A stretch of DNA of 50,273 bases from Verrucomicrobiales bacterium (GCA_029210205.1 JARGOD010000008.1:7544-57816), one strand, 5' to 3'. Positions 9,056 through 19,005 are shown, numbered from the stretch's first letter. Translations and numbers: made by a program. Notes: generated by a model not told the origin, from the letters alone.

Positions 9056-10384
9056 ATGACTCAGTCCACCTCAGGCACGGCCGCTAAAGTCGGCCTCCTC
9101 ACCGCCGTAGCTATCGTCATTGCCAACATGGTTGGGACGGGTGTTTTCGGAAGCCTCGGCTTTCAAGTCGCTGGTATCCCCTCAGGATTTCCAATTTTAC
9201 TACTTTGGCTTATCGGCGGGGTGATTTCCTTTTGCGGCGCTCTTTGCTACGCCGAGTTGGCATCAATGTTTCCCCGTTCCGGCGGGGAATATCATCTCCT
9301 CTCCGAAACATGGAACCCATTCATTGGTTTCCTCGCAGGATGGCTCTCGGTCACGGTTGGTTTTGCAGCTCCAATCGCCCTGAACGCGACCCTTCTCGGC
9401 ACCTACCTCGGCAATATTTTCGAATGTTCATCTTTCTGGTTTTCGATTCCGGCGGTGCTCCTTGTGACAATGATTCACCTTGGACAGGTTTCTTTCATCG
9501 GAAAATTCCAGGAGCTTTTCACATACGGCAAAGTGGCCCTGATCCTCGTTCTTGGTCTTCTCGGATTCGTTCTTGGAACCCGTCAGCCGGTGTCTTTTCT
9601 TCCCGCTGAAGGTGATCTCGATCTGATTACTTCAGGGCCATTTGCGATCTCACTTGTCTACGTCCTCTACGCCTACACCGGTTGGAATGCCGCGACCTAT
9701 ATGATGGACGAGGTTAAAAAGCCTGAACGCAACGTGCCTCTCGCACTTCTCATCGGAACGGCTGTGGTTACCGCACTTTACCTGTTCATTAACGCCTCCT
9801 TCCTCTACTCGACTCCGATCGAAGACATGGCCGGTGAAGCCGAAGTAGGACTCATTGCCGCCGAATCTTTCCTTGGTCCAAAGGGCGGGGTCGCCATGGG
9901 CATTCTCATCGGCTTCGGCCTTATTTCGTCCATCAGTTCAATGGTCTGGGCAGGTCCCCGAGTATCCGCTGCGATTGGTCGTGATCACAAAGGATTCAGT
10001 CTCCTCAGCCGGACGAATCGAAACGGAGTTCCTGCGATCGCCGTTCTTGTTCAGAGCGTTATCGTCATGATTCTTCTTCTCTCGGCCACCTTCGAGCAGC
10101 TCATTAACTATGTTCAGGCGCTTCTCACGATTTCTTCGCTCATGGTCGTCATCGGAGTCTTCTACCTCCGAATCACGAGACCTGATATCCCCCGCCCTTA
10201 TCGTGCCTGGGGCTTCCCGCTGACACCTGCAATATTCGCGATCATCAGCCTCTATGTGCTCTGGTTTCAGGTCAAAGACCGCACGACGGAGTTTCTTTTC
10301 GGTCTTCTCACCTTGGGTATCGGTGTCGTCGTCTATCTCATTTTGCCGGCCCTGAAGTCCGGTAAAAGCGCCAAATCTGAGTAA
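9056..10384 (+). CDS. APC-superfamily amino acid permease
   Basis: A 442-residue integral membrane protein with about twelve hydrophobic segments. The first helix contains IVIANMVGTGVFGSLG, the glycine-rich unwound motif (G-x-G-x-F/I) that binds the substrate backbone in APC transporters. GGVISFCGALCYAELASMFP follows as the family helix 2 motif with its AEL core, and PRSGGEYHLL comes next. It should be a proton- or exchange-driven amino acid transporter in the cytoplasmic membrane. The conserved cytoplasmic loop MMDEVKKPERNVP (E-V-K-x-P-x-R-N-x-P) is present. The specific substrate cannot be read from the sequence. Confidence 0.9.
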   Translation: MTQSTSGTAAKVGLLTAVAIVIANMVGTGVFGSLGFQVAGIPSGFPILLLWLIGGVISFCGALCYAELASMFPRSGGEYHLLSETWNPFIGFLAGWLSVTVGFAAPIALNATLLGTYLGNIFECSSFWFSIPAVLLVTMIHLGQVSFIGKFQELFTYGKVALILVLGLLGFVLGTRQPVSFLPAEGDLDLITSGPFAISLVYVLYAYTGWNAATYMMDEVKKPERNVPLALLIGTAVVTALYLFINASFLYSTPIEDMAGEAEVGLIAAESFLGPKGGVAMGILIGFGLISSISSMVWAGPRVSAAIGRDHKGFSLLSRTNRNGVPAIAVLVQSVIVMILLLSATFEQLINYVQALLTISSLMVVIGVFYLRITRPDIPRPYRAWGFPLTPAIFAIISLYVLWFQVKDRTTEFLFGLLTLGIGVVVYLILPALKSGKSAKSE

Positions 10385-10492
10385 TTCCGCAAGATAGTGG
10401 AAATCAGAGGGTCGAAGGACAACAAATCGCTTGCAGGATTTGATTAAGTTTTCTTAACTAACTCAACGTCCATCCTGTTCCCTGCAACGTTT

Positions 10493-12658
10493 TTGTCCAT
10501 CCACGAACCATCTGGCGAAAAGCCCGGGTCGACGGGTCGCGATTCATCGAATCGTACCCCGAACCCTTTTGGTGTACCGGGACCTCTAGAAACGACTGCA
10601 TCTCACCATGTCACTCCGGTTTCAAACGAAGAGGCCTCTTCGACAGAGCCGATCAATTGGGCGCTTATCGCAGATCAATTTCCCTTCGGTCTAATCGTCT
10701 TGGGGCCAGGGCAGGAACTGCAGCACGAGAACGCTGTCTGTCGAGAAATGCTCGGATCCACCGTCCGCGAAGCCGGTGGTATCGAAGCATGGCTGGCCTC
10801 GCTTTGTCCAGACGACGACCACCGAAATCGCGTCATCGACTCATTTCGCGAACATGTGTGGCGAAATCAACTGACGCGCACATTTTCACTCCGCAGTCTG
10901 AAGGGAAAACTCAGGGAAGTAGAACTGCGATCCTCACTTCACCGGGACGGTGGAATCACGATCGTTCTGCAAGATGTCACCGAATCGATTCGTGCGCAGG
11001 AAGCTCAGCGGCACGGAAAGCTGAAATTCAGGACACTTTTTGCCGGGACTGAAAACGGCGCCGTTCTTGCAGACCGTACAGGTCGAATCATCGATGCAAA
11101 TCCGGCATTTCTTGAATTCGTTAGTCTCTCTTTGCGAGAAATTAGAATGTCGGCTTTCAGCGAGCTCCTCCATCCCGAAGACTCCGGATGCCTTCAGTCA
11201 GCTGAATCTAAATTCCTGAAGTCAGACGGCAGCGGTGATTTCCCGCCACTTGAAGTTCGGATCCGCGCTCAGAAGGGGGAAAAGACGACAAAGCTTTCCT
11301 TTCATCCCATCGGAGAGATCTTCGGAGATCCGTCTATGTCACTCTACCTCACGAGTAAGTCGGGAGGCGGAAACGAAGCACTATTGACAGAGCGGCTGCA
11401 GCTCGTTGCTCGAAAAGCAAAATCACTCCTCGATGCCGTTCCAGACCTCATTTTTCTTATCGATGATGACCTGACTATCGCCGACTTCGCCCCCCCGTCT
11501 CAAGCTTGGAAAGAGCTCGAAATGCTCGATTCCTGGCGTGGGCAAAGAGTCACTCAAATTTGGCCTGCGCTCGGCGAATTACTTTCCGGCCCAAAACGAG
11601 AGTCGCTCGCAGCCGGGAAAATACTCCACGCCGATTTGCTCAGCCAGCAGGAAGACGCAGTTCAGTTTGCAGTGACTCTTTCCTCAGCCGGCGATGGTCA
11701 AATTCTCGCGGTGATTAGGAATGAGTCCGGGTTGCGCCAGGCCAGGGAAAAAGAGCTTCAGCTGAGCCGGGCTTTCGATTTCACTCGTCGCCCCGCCGTG
11801 ATCGCAAATGGAGACGGGAGAATTCTTCATGCCAATGCGGCCGTAAAACGGCTCGCACGAGACACTGGAAATAATCTCGTCGGGAGCCCTCTCACTGCGC
11901 TACTCGACGAAACATCCTGCATGCTCCTCGCTCAGCATCTCCCTACCGGCCAAAAATCAGGGAAATCATCTGCGTTTCAGGGAACGATCAAGCGACGCAA
12001 CGCTTCACCGCTTGAGACAACGCTAGAAATTTGTTCTCTCACCGATGCAGGTGAACCGGTTACTTTTGCTGTTCTTATCTGCGAAACCGAAGAAGGCCCA
12101 ATGGGACTTGAGGATGAACAATCGCAGCACCATTTTCGCAACCAGCTACAAATGGTAACGAGTCTTTTCAGCATCGAATCTCATGATGCGATGAACGATG
12201 AGAGTCTCATCAAATGGCAGCTTCGCCTACGCTCGCTCGCCTGCGCAATCCCGACAAAAGCGCCGCTCCATCTCGGATTTTTAATCCGTCAGGTTTCTAA
12301 TGAAGCGACCCGCTTACTGCAACTCGGCCCGAGCGAACGATTCATTTTCCTGAACGGCCCCGAAAATCTCGAGCTGGATCGTGACAGGGTTACAGCGATG
12401 GCACTTCTCGTCGGTGAACTGATCAGGCTGGTCACCGCCTATCGAAAGCAGAGATCAAATCCGAGGCTCCAGTTTTCCTTTACTGCTTCGAACAGTGGTG
12501 GATTTATCCTTGAATTCCTCGCTGAAAATCTAAAGCACTCAGACTTTCCAAAAACTGAAACAGAGACAATAGAGCTCCTTATCACACAGATGGGCGGCCG
12601 GATGTCGGACACAGGTAACGATTCGCATCGAGGTTGGTCCTTCGACCTTTCACACTGA
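10493..12658 (+). CDS. Multi-PAS signalling protein with a degenerate HisKA_2-type kinase core
   Basis: A 721-residue soluble protein. The frame opens with TTG at 10493, and the first in-frame ATG falls inside the first PAS domain (residue 86), so a non-ATG start is needed. PAS-like segments lie near residues 55-165, 175-290, 310-415 and 425-530 (for example TGRIIDANPAFLEFVSLS and GDGRILHANAAVKRLA). The segment QHHFRNQLQMVTSLFSIES at 545-563 resembles the HisKA_2/HWE dimerisation box, with His546 or His547 in place. The ATPase region is eroded: where the family has NELVTNALKHA this protein has GELIRLVTAYRKQ, with no N-box asparagine, and no DNGxG motif follows. It may be a pseudokinase, an allosteric partner or a relay. 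The complete hybrid kinase follows 122 bp later. Confidence 0.75.
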   Translation: MSIHEPSGEKPGSTGRDSSNRTPNPFGVPGPLETTASHHVTPVSNEEASSTEPINWALIADQFPFGLIVLGPGQELQHENAVCREMLGSTVREAGGIEAWLASLCPDDDHRNRVIDSFREHVWRNQLTRTFSLRSLKGKLREVELRSSLHRDGGITIVLQDVTESIRAQEAQRHGKLKFRTLFAGTENGAVLADRTGRIIDANPAFLEFVSLSLREIRMSAFSELLHPEDSGCLQSAESKFLKSDGSGDFPPLEVRIRAQKGEKTTKLSFHPIGEIFGDPSMSLYLTSKSGGGNEALLTERLQLVARKAKSLLDAVPDLIFLIDDDLTIADFAPPSQAWKELEMLDSWRGQRVTQIWPALGELLSGPKRESLAAGKILHADLLSQQEDAVQFAVTLSSAGDGQILAVIRNESGLRQAREKELQLSRAFDFTRRPAVIANGDGRILHANAAVKRLARDTGNNLVGSPLTALLDETSCMLLAQHLPTGQKSGKSSAFQGTIKRRNASPLETTLEICSLTDAGEPVTFAVLICETEEGPMGLEDEQSQHHFRNQLQMVTSLFSIESHDAMNDESLIKWQLRLRSLACAIPTKAPLHLGFLIRQVSNEATRLLQLGPSERFIFLNGPENLELDRDRVTAMALLVGELIRLVTAYRKQRSNPRLQFSFTASNSGGFILEFLAENLKHSDFPKTETETIELLITQMGGRMSDTGNDSHRGWSFDLSH

Positions 12659-12676
12659 GGTGCTGGAATACAGGGG

Positions 12677-12714
12677 CTTATCTCTTGAATTCGAAATTCG
12701 ATGAGAGGGATAAG
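12677..12714 (+). terminator. Stem-loop between the two PAS signalling genes
   Basis: CTTATCTCT pairs with AGAGGGATAAG across a loop of about 20 nt (nine pairs including one G-U). No T-run follows, so it is at best a factor-assisted terminator or an mRNA structure in the leader of the downstream hybrid kinase gene. Confidence 0.25.
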
Positions 12715-12780
12715 GAAATTCGCCTGTAAATATCAGAGTTTTCACGCTAGCCTGTGCCCGCTACAAGCTATTTCCCCTGC

Positions 12781-15282
12781 ATGGACGTCCCATCTAATCA
12801 AAGCCTGAAGATTCTCATTGTCGAAGACGATGGAGTCACGGCTCGTGATGTTGAGGCTACCTTGCATCGCCGGGGGTTTTCCGTAAGTGGAATTGCCGCC
12901 AGCGCTGAGGAAGCGAGGCAGTCGATTGCGGAATCAAATCCCGACGTCGCTCTCATCGACATACACCTCAGCAATGCAGATTCCGGAGCAGCCCTTGCGG
13001 GAGAACTTCGAGAGAAGTATGGCGTCGCCGTCATTTTCATTACCGGCTATTCCGAGGATGCAGTTTACGAGCAGGCCAGCGGCGCAAAACCGGCTGCCTT
13101 CATTCGTAAACCCTTCAGTGACGCTGAACTCGCAGCCTGCCTCGACGCAGTTACAGAGCGTGGCATTGCAGTGGAGGCTCTTGCCATAAAACTGCCCGGG
13201 ATTTCTGCAGTCGCCGAAGAACTGGCCGAGGGCGTCGTTGTCTCCGATCGAGACGGCGAGATCGTCTATCTGAATCGTGCCGCTGAAGAGCTCTCCGGAT
13301 GGAACCGCACTGAAGCGGTCGAGAAACTGCAAAACGAGGTGCTCAACCTCATCGAAACGGATGGCACCGTCACCGGGATCAAGGATCGAAAAGGAGGACA
13401 AGTAGCAATCTCGGAAAGATCATCTGCCATCTGCTCTGACTCTGGCGAAGTCCTGGGCGTCATTACAATTTTCACGCCCACGGAAGCGACGAAAGCTGGA
13501 GCGGAATCGAATAGTGACACCCCTGAGGCGTTCGATCCGGAAGCTCCTCGTCAGGACCTTCCCCCGGCTCGGGCCGACGCGCTGAAAAAGATCGCAGCTC
13601 TCTCCAGCGATCCTGCATTCCGCGAGCTTATCAGCGATCGGAAACCAGGCAGTGAGTCAGGTGGATTCTCAGCTTCTTCCACCGTCCCGGTTACTCCCCC
13701 AACCGGGGAAGCGAAACCGACGATATCTCCTCTCATCGATGACTTTACCGATCCCCTCGTCAAAGTGAGCACATCGGGCAAGGTTACCTATGCTAACAGC
13801 GAAGCGACCTCTCTCTTTGGGAACGGAAAGAATCTCGTTGGCCTCTCATTTTGGGACCGATTTTCTACCTCGGAATTCGAGGAGTATGACGAGCCACTAC
13901 ACCGACCACTCGCGACAGGCCGCAGCAACCGTTTTGAATTCAACGACTCAACTCGTGCGCTCTGGTTCGAAGTGAGGTCCTACCGAACTGAAGATGGTGT
14001 CCTCGCCCTTTTTACCGACATCACATCGGGGAAGCAAGAAGATGCCGAATCAGTCCGCCAGCAGCGATTGGAAGGACTCGGTCTCCTCGCGCGCGGGTTT
14101 GCGCATGATTTCAACAATCGTCTGACCGCGATCACTGGAAATATCAGTCTCGCCCGCGAACGTCAACCGGACGACATTGAACTTCACAGCCTCCTTTCAG
14201 AAGCTCAGACCGCAGCGGCCCACGCAACCGGACTCGTGCAGCAGTTAATGACCTTTGCCCAGGGGGGGCGGCCGATTCGAAAGCAAACACGTATCTCAGA
14301 TCTCATCCGAAGAATCCTGACAGAGCACCGTATTCAACACCCTGACATTCGTTACCAGTTTCAAGGAGCAGATCCAGAGTTAATCGCTAACATTGATCCA
14401 GCACAAGTCAGCCGTCTCATCGAAAACTTGATTGCAAATTCAGCTCTTGCGATGTCACAGGGTGGAGTTCTCATCGTACGAAGCGCCCGAATTTCGCCTG
14501 AAGAAGTGAAAGCGATCAAAGGCTCACATTCACCGATGCAGGAGGACCACCTTCTCATCGAAGTCATCGATACCGGACATGGGATGAACGCGGAAGCGCT
14601 TGATCAAGTCTTCGAGCCCTACTTCACAACCCGCCCTGAGAACAATGCGAGCGGAATCGGGCTGACCGTCTGTGAGTCTATCGCGAAAGCACATTCGGGA
14701 TTCATTCAACTTCAGTCAAAAGAGGGGAAAGGAACGATCGCAACGTTTTGCGCTCCGCTTGGGAAGCGGCCCACCGGGGAAACTGAGGGAGAGCTCGACA
14801 ACACCTCGGGTGGTGAGCTCCCGGTTGCAAATCTCGATTTGCCGGCACTCGGACCGCTTAACGGGACTGAAGCGGATAACTTCCTTGTCGGCACCCGCAT
14901 CCTCATCCTCGAAGACGACGCCCCGATCCGCCGGCTCATGGCTGCGACTCTGCGTCGAGCCGGACATGAAGTCGTTGAGACGGAGGATGGGAATGATACT
15001 ATTTCGGTCTATCGAGAAGCGATGGGCGAAGGAGCCCGCTTTCATCTCCTGATCTGTGACCTTACGATCGAAAATGGACTCGGCGGGGTAGAAACGATGC
15101 GACAACTGACCGAGATGGATCCTTCAATTTTAGCGATCGTTTCCAGCGGCTACTCCGATGCACCGGCGATGGCAACCCCCGAAGCCTTCGGCTTCCGGGC
15201 AGTCCTGCCAAAGCCATACGCTCCGAGCGAACTTCGGGCGGCGGTGCATCGCATTCTCATGGCACATCACATCATTTCGTGA
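12781..15282 (+). CDS. Hybrid histidine kinase with two receiver domains (REC-PAS-PAS-HisKA-HATPase-REC)
   Basis: An 833-residue cytoplasmic protein from the ATG at 12781. The N-terminal receiver (residues 9-125) has ILIVEDD, phospho-acceptor Asp60 in VALIDIHL, and Lys110 in FIRKPF. PAS domains follow at about 140-235 and 320-415. The kinase core has GFAHDFNNRLTAITGNISLA with His442, the N-box ENLIANSALAM with Asn553, IDTGHGM, and the G2-like NNASGIGLTVCESIA. The C-terminal receiver (about 705-830) has ILILEDD, Asp760 in LLICDLTIENG and Lys811 in LPKPY. The NtrB-like H-box and the receivers at both ends suggest a phosphorelay that can be tuned by another kinase acting on the first receiver. 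No DNA-binding output domain is present, so the target is elsewhere. The degenerate kinase upstream is a candidate partner. Confidence 0.9.
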   Translation: MDVPSNQSLKILIVEDDGVTARDVEATLHRRGFSVSGIAASAEEARQSIAESNPDVALIDIHLSNADSGAALAGELREKYGVAVIFITGYSEDAVYEQASGAKPAAFIRKPFSDAELAACLDAVTERGIAVEALAIKLPGISAVAEELAEGVVVSDRDGEIVYLNRAAEELSGWNRTEAVEKLQNEVLNLIETDGTVTGIKDRKGGQVAISERSSAICSDSGEVLGVITIFTPTEATKAGAESNSDTPEAFDPEAPRQDLPPARADALKKIAALSSDPAFRELISDRKPGSESGGFSASSTVPVTPPTGEAKPTISPLIDDFTDPLVKVSTSGKVTYANSEATSLFGNGKNLVGLSFWDRFSTSEFEEYDEPLHRPLATGRSNRFEFNDSTRALWFEVRSYRTEDGVLALFTDITSGKQEDAESVRQQRLEGLGLLARGFAHDFNNRLTAITGNISLARERQPDDIELHSLLSEAQTAAAHATGLVQQLMTFAQGGRPIRKQTRISDLIRRILTEHRIQHPDIRYQFQGADPELIANIDPAQVSRLIENLIANSALAMSQGGVLIVRSARISPEEVKAIKGSHSPMQEDHLLIEVIDTGHGMNAEALDQVFEPYFTTRPENNASGIGLTVCESIAKAHSGFIQLQSKEGKGTIATFCAPLGKRPTGETEGELDNTSGGELPVANLDLPALGPLNGTEADNFLVGTRILILEDDAPIRRLMAATLRRAGHEVVETEDGNDTISVYREAMGEGARFHLLICDLTIENGLGGVETMRQLTEMDPSILAIVSSGYSDAPAMATPEAFGFRAVLPKPYAPSELRAAVHRILMAHHIIS

Positions 15283-15373
15283 GAAATCGAACTGCGTAGC
15301 AGGATTCGAAACGAAGCCGATGAGACGCGATCAAAATGAAAAGCACGTCTTCTGCGCACAAGGCCTGAGCGTT

Positions 15374-17410
15374 CTATTGCTCAGTCTTTTCTTCCGCTTC
15401 CGACGATTCTGAAACAGCTTCAGCCTCCGGCACGACAGTTTCAGCAGCATCGACGACTGGTTCAGCTATTTTTTCTTCGACCGAAGCATCGGATTCAGTT
15501 TCTGACGCAACAGCCGCTGGAGGAGGAACTTCGGCGGACTCGGCCGGAGTTGCTTCAGTTTGCTCCTCATTGAGTGGAGCGCTCTCTTTCACCTCCGCTG
15601 CTTTCTTCGCGGCGGCTTTCTTCGCGGGAGCTTTTTTCTTCGGAGCGGGATCCGGTTCTCCCTGCTTTGGCTGTTTCCCAAGAGCCAGCTTCGTGTCGGG
15701 AAACTCGATGACATAGCCCTCTGAAGTGAGCCAACGAAGGTCCTTCAGAACCGTCTTCGCTTTGTCTGTCAGCTCAAGCGATTCCGGAGCCTGATCTTTC
15801 TCCGGCTGACTAAAATCATCCGCCAGTTCGACGAGGAGATCGATCACCTTCGTGCCAGGCTTCGCTAAAATTCGATCAATAATTGCCTGAACATGTCCCG
15901 TCAAAGAGACCGACTCATTAATCCCTTTCGGTCGCACACTCGAAACATGAAGAGCTTTTTTGCCACGCTTGAAAAAACGAAGCCCCTCTTTTTCAAAATC
16001 ACGGCAGAGTGCCTGGATCAGCGGAAGCGGAAAGCCACGGCGAAGTTTCTCGCTTTCCTGCTTCAGGTGAACGAGCAAGCCGCGGGAAAGATCGCGTCCT
16101 TGAACGTCTCCGCGAACCACCGCCTTTTTTGACTCAATCACAGCTTCCTCCGCAAAATGTTCTCGGAAATGGCGAGCCAGTTCTTCTTGCGATTTCAGGA
16201 GCGGCCCTTCTTCTTTCGCCGTAGGTTCGCCTTCCTCCGCCGCTTCTTCTTCGACGGAAGCTTCTTTTTTAGAGTCGACGACTTCGCTCTCTTCATCCCC
16301 TTCACTTTCAGCTTCGGGCTCCACTGCCTCTTCTTCGATATCCTCCTCCGACGCCGTTTCGACAACTTCCTCCGAGGCCGTTTCTTCAGCGATTTCGACC
16401 TCTTCGGCAGGGACTTCAGCTGAAACCTCTGCCTCTGTGGTCACCTCCGACGTTTCCTCAGCGGGCTCAGCAGCAGAGGGAGTTTCCTCCACCTCAGCAG
16501 CAGGCTCATCCTTGGGAGCCTCCTCTGACTTCAGTCTATACTGAAGACGCCTGCTGACTTTTTCCTTCCATTTTTCGACGATTTCTTCGCCGCTTTCCAT
16601 GACGATGCGGGACTTAAACCGCTCCAGAGGCATATTGGAAAACTTCTCTGCATGGAGCTTTGCAATGTTTCGCTGATATTCGTGATGGTTTGGAGGCCCG
16701 AGGATTTCCCCGCTCATGCCACAGACCGCGATGTTCGAAAAATTTCCCGAAGGAGCACCGACATCAACTTCTTCGACCTCATAGTAGCTCGATAGCACAT
16801 CTGAGCTAAGGAGATGTTTGATCGCTTCGTCGCGGCTTAGCCAAATCGATTTGTCGTCCTTACACTGATAGAAAGCGACCCCGTCCTCAGTTGCTTCGAA
16901 ACAAACCTGATAGCGGTCCCGCCCGCTCAAAATCATCTTGGCGAGATCAGCGAGGGGAAATGCTCGGTATGTTTCCCTAATGTGTTTTGTGAGGCCTTTG
17001 ATCGCAGACTCTGACGGCTCAATCGACGCCTTGACCCCTGACGCCGGTTTGTCTTCCGGCGGACGCTCGCGACGATCCCCTCCTCGAAAGTTGTCGCGAC
17101 CACCGCCGCGCCGATTGCCGCCACCGCGTCTATCATCGCGTCCTCCACCGCCTCGTCTCTCTCCGCCTCCAAAATTTCCGCGTCCCTGACTTTGGCCACG
17201 GCGGTCTCCCCCACCACCACGTCGATCACCGCCGAATCCTCCGCGACGATCACCACCGCCTCCGCGCGAGTCCCGGCGGCTATCACCCCGTGTATTTTCA
17301 CGATCATCACGCGGGCGCTGTTTCTTCTCTTTCGGCTTCGATGATTCCTGTGCCCAGTCGGGCATCAAATCAAAGGCGGAAAATTCTAGGGGCTTGTCTT
17401 CGTCGCTCAT
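15374..17410 (-). CDS. RGG-repeat, highly charged putative RNA-binding protein
   Basis: A 678-residue protein I cannot assign to a named family. Four parts are visible. Residues 35-115 are a low-complexity RG/RGG tract (GGDRRGG and NRRGGGRDNFRGG repeats). Residues 135-295 form an ordered domain with FPLADLAKMILSGRDRYQVC and a conserved-looking PPNHHEYQRNIAKLHAEKFS. Residues 300-400 are very acidic (Glu/Ala/Val). Residues 405-580 form a second ordered helical region that may contain a winged helix (VLKDLRWLTSEGYVIEF). The tail has a lysine/alanine stretch (KKKAPAKKAAAKKAA) like histone H1, then another acidic segment. RGG tracts commonly bind RNA, so an RNA-associated role is inferred. It is transcribed toward the hybrid kinase and lies downstream of hemL on the same strand. 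Confidence 0.7.
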   Translation of the reverse strand: MSDEDKPLEFSAFDLMPDWAQESSKPKEKKQRPRDDRENTRGDSRRDSRGGGGDRRGGFGGDRRGGGGDRRGQSQGRGNFGGGERRGGGGRDDRRGGGNRRGGGRDNFRGGDRRERPPEDKPASGVKASIEPSESAIKGLTKHIRETYRAFPLADLAKMILSGRDRYQVCFEATEDGVAFYQCKDDKSIWLSRDEAIKHLLSSDVLSSYYEVEEVDVGAPSGNFSNIAVCGMSGEILGPPNHHEYQRNIAKLHAEKFSNMPLERFKSRIVMESGEEIVEKWKEKVSRRLQYRLKSEEAPKDEPAAEVEETPSAAEPAEETSEVTTEAEVSAEVPAEEVEIAEETASEEVVETASEEDIEEEAVEPEAESEGDEESEVVDSKKEASVEEEAAEEGEPTAKEEGPLLKSQEELARHFREHFAEEAVIESKKAVVRGDVQGRDLSRGLLVHLKQESEKLRRGFPLPLIQALCRDFEKEGLRFFKRGKKALHVSSVRPKGINESVSLTGHVQAIIDRILAKPGTKVIDLLVELADDFSQPEKDQAPESLELTDKAKTVLKDLRWLTSEGYVIEFPDTKLALGKQPKQGEPDPAPKKKAPAKKAAAKKAAEVKESAPLNEEQTEATPAESAEVPPPAAVASETESDASVEEKIAEPVVDAAETVVPEAEAVSESSEAEEKTEQ

Positions 17411-17549
17411 GGTTGGCTAAGCCAGAATTACTTCTGACGGCTTCTACGGGATTCTAGTCGTTCTTTGTAGGGAGCTTACACCCCGGATCGGATCGTGCCA
17501 GATAGCAAAATTGTCACCTTGGCGATAATTTTCATCCGTTCATATCCCC

Positions 17550-18842
17550 TTAACTGAGAGCTACTTTAAGCGCATCAGCAGTGACTTCAGCCGTTTTTTC
17601 CATTTCATCCGGCCCGTGGGCAAGCGAGATAAATCCAGCCTCATATTGCGAAGGTGCGAAATAGACACCTCGATCGAGCGCTGCCCAAAAGAACTTTCGA
17701 AAGGCCGCGAAGTCAGATTTTTTCACATCTTCGACATTGATGATCTCTTCCTCAGTAAAGAAGAGACAGAACATTGAACCAATTCGATTCAGGGTCAGAT
17801 CGCGACCGGTTTCTTTTAAGACACTTCTAACTCCATCTTCAAATTGCTGCCCGATTTCATCGAGCCGCGCCCAGCCATTGTGACGCTCCATCTCTTTCAG
17901 TTGGGTGATTCCCGCGACCATTGCGAGTGGATTTCCGGAAAGCGTTCCTGCTTGATAAACCGGACCGTCTGGCGCGAGATAATCCATGATTTCAGCCTTT
18001 CCACCGAAGGCTCCGACGGGAAGACCTCCTCCAATCACTTTTCCCATCGCGGTGAGATCCGGTGTAATTCCGACGAGTTCCTGAACGCCACCACGGGCGA
18101 GGCGGAAACCGGTCATGACTTCATCAAAGATCAGGACAGCACCGTATTTCTCGGTAATCTCGCGAAGAAACTGCAGGTAGCCTTCCTTCGGGAAAATGAG
18201 ACCCGCGTTGGCGGGGATCGGCTCGAGAATGATCGCTGCAATGCTCTCCCCTTCGAGACGAAACGCCTCTTCAACGGCCTCGGGGCGATTGAAAGGTAGT
18301 GTGATCGTGAGATTCGCGAGATCTTTGGGTACTCCCGCACTGTCTGGCTGTCCGAGCGTCAGGGCACCGCTTCCAGCGGCAACGAGCAGCGAATCGACAT
18401 GCCCGTGATAACAACCTTCAAACTTGATGATCTTATCGCGCCCTGTGTAGCCACGGGCAAGACGGATCGCTGTCATCGTCGCCTCGGTGCCACTGCTCAC
18501 CATGCGCACTTTCTCCACCGATGGCACGTAGTCCCGAACCATCCTCGCGAGTTCGACTTCGTGGCGGTTCGGGATACCGAAACTGATTCCCTCCTTCGCA
18601 GCATGGCTCACCGCATCGATTACTGCTGACGGGGCGTGACCCAGGATCGCAGGGCCCCAAGTACCGACATAATCGATCATTTCATTGCCATCGACATCCC
18701 AAATGCGGCAGCCGCGAGCCCTCTGAACGAAGAATGGATCACCATCCACGCTCTTAAAAGCACGGACCGGCGAATTGACTCCGCCCGGGATCACTTCCTT
18801 GGCAGCGTTAAATAATTTGGAGGAAAGATCTCGGTTCGACAT
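17550..18842 (-). CDS. hemL: Glutamate-1-semialdehyde 2,1-aminomutase
   Basis: A 430-residue, full-length PLP-dependent class III aminotransferase-fold enzyme. It converts glutamate-1-semialdehyde to 5-aminolevulinate, the last step of the C5 route into heme and other tetrapyrroles. Visible motifs are the N-terminal VIPGGVNSPVRAF, SSGTEATMTAIRLARG (cofactor phosphate region), FEGCYHGHVDSLL, LIFDEVMTGFR, and TAMGKVIGGGLPVGAFGG, which carries the PLP lysine. AGTLSGNPLAMVAG follows at the expected spacing. The start is the ATG at 18842. Heme supply fits the cytochrome c-type proteins elsewhere in the window. The RGG-rich gene lies 139 bp downstream on the same strand. Confidence 0.96.
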   Translation of the reverse strand: MSNRDLSSKLFNAAKEVIPGGVNSPVRAFKSVDGDPFFVQRARGCRIWDVDGNEMIDYVGTWGPAILGHAPSAVIDAVSHAAKEGISFGIPNRHEVELARMVRDYVPSVEKVRMVSSGTEATMTAIRLARGYTGRDKIIKFEGCYHGHVDSLLVAAGSGALTLGQPDSAGVPKDLANLTITLPFNRPEAVEEAFRLEGESIAAIILEPIPANAGLIFPKEGYLQFLREITEKYGAVLIFDEVMTGFRLARGGVQELVGITPDLTAMGKVIGGGLPVGAFGGKAEIMDYLAPDGPVYQAGTLSGNPLAMVAGITQLKEMERHNGWARLDEIGQQFEDGVRSVLKETGRDLTLNRIGSMFCLFFTEEEIINVEDVKKSDFAAFRKFFWAALDRGVYFAPSQYEAGFISLAHGPDEMEKTAEVTADALKVALS

Positions 18843-19005
18843 AGAGATGAACTCAATCGCGATACGCTGAATACGTCAACTCACGTCTCACAGATGGTTT
18901 CAGAATAAAAAGAAGCCCCTAACAACCCTTTTTAGTTTACACCGCCAGTACGAATCCGCTTAGCTTACCCTCCCCCTTTCCCGAAACAGACAACACTTAT
19001 TCCGC

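Noticed and set aside
883-15282. Sensor kinase at 883 and the hybrid kinase at 12781 as one signalling operon
   Set aside because: They are separated by more than 10 kb and many genes on the opposite strand.
16930-17310. Repetitive GC-rich sequence (CCGCC/GTCGCG units) as a tandem repeat or CRISPR-like array
   Set aside because: The repeats are irregular and follow the RGG codon pattern of the coding frame on the minus strand, with no constant repeat plus unique spacer structure.
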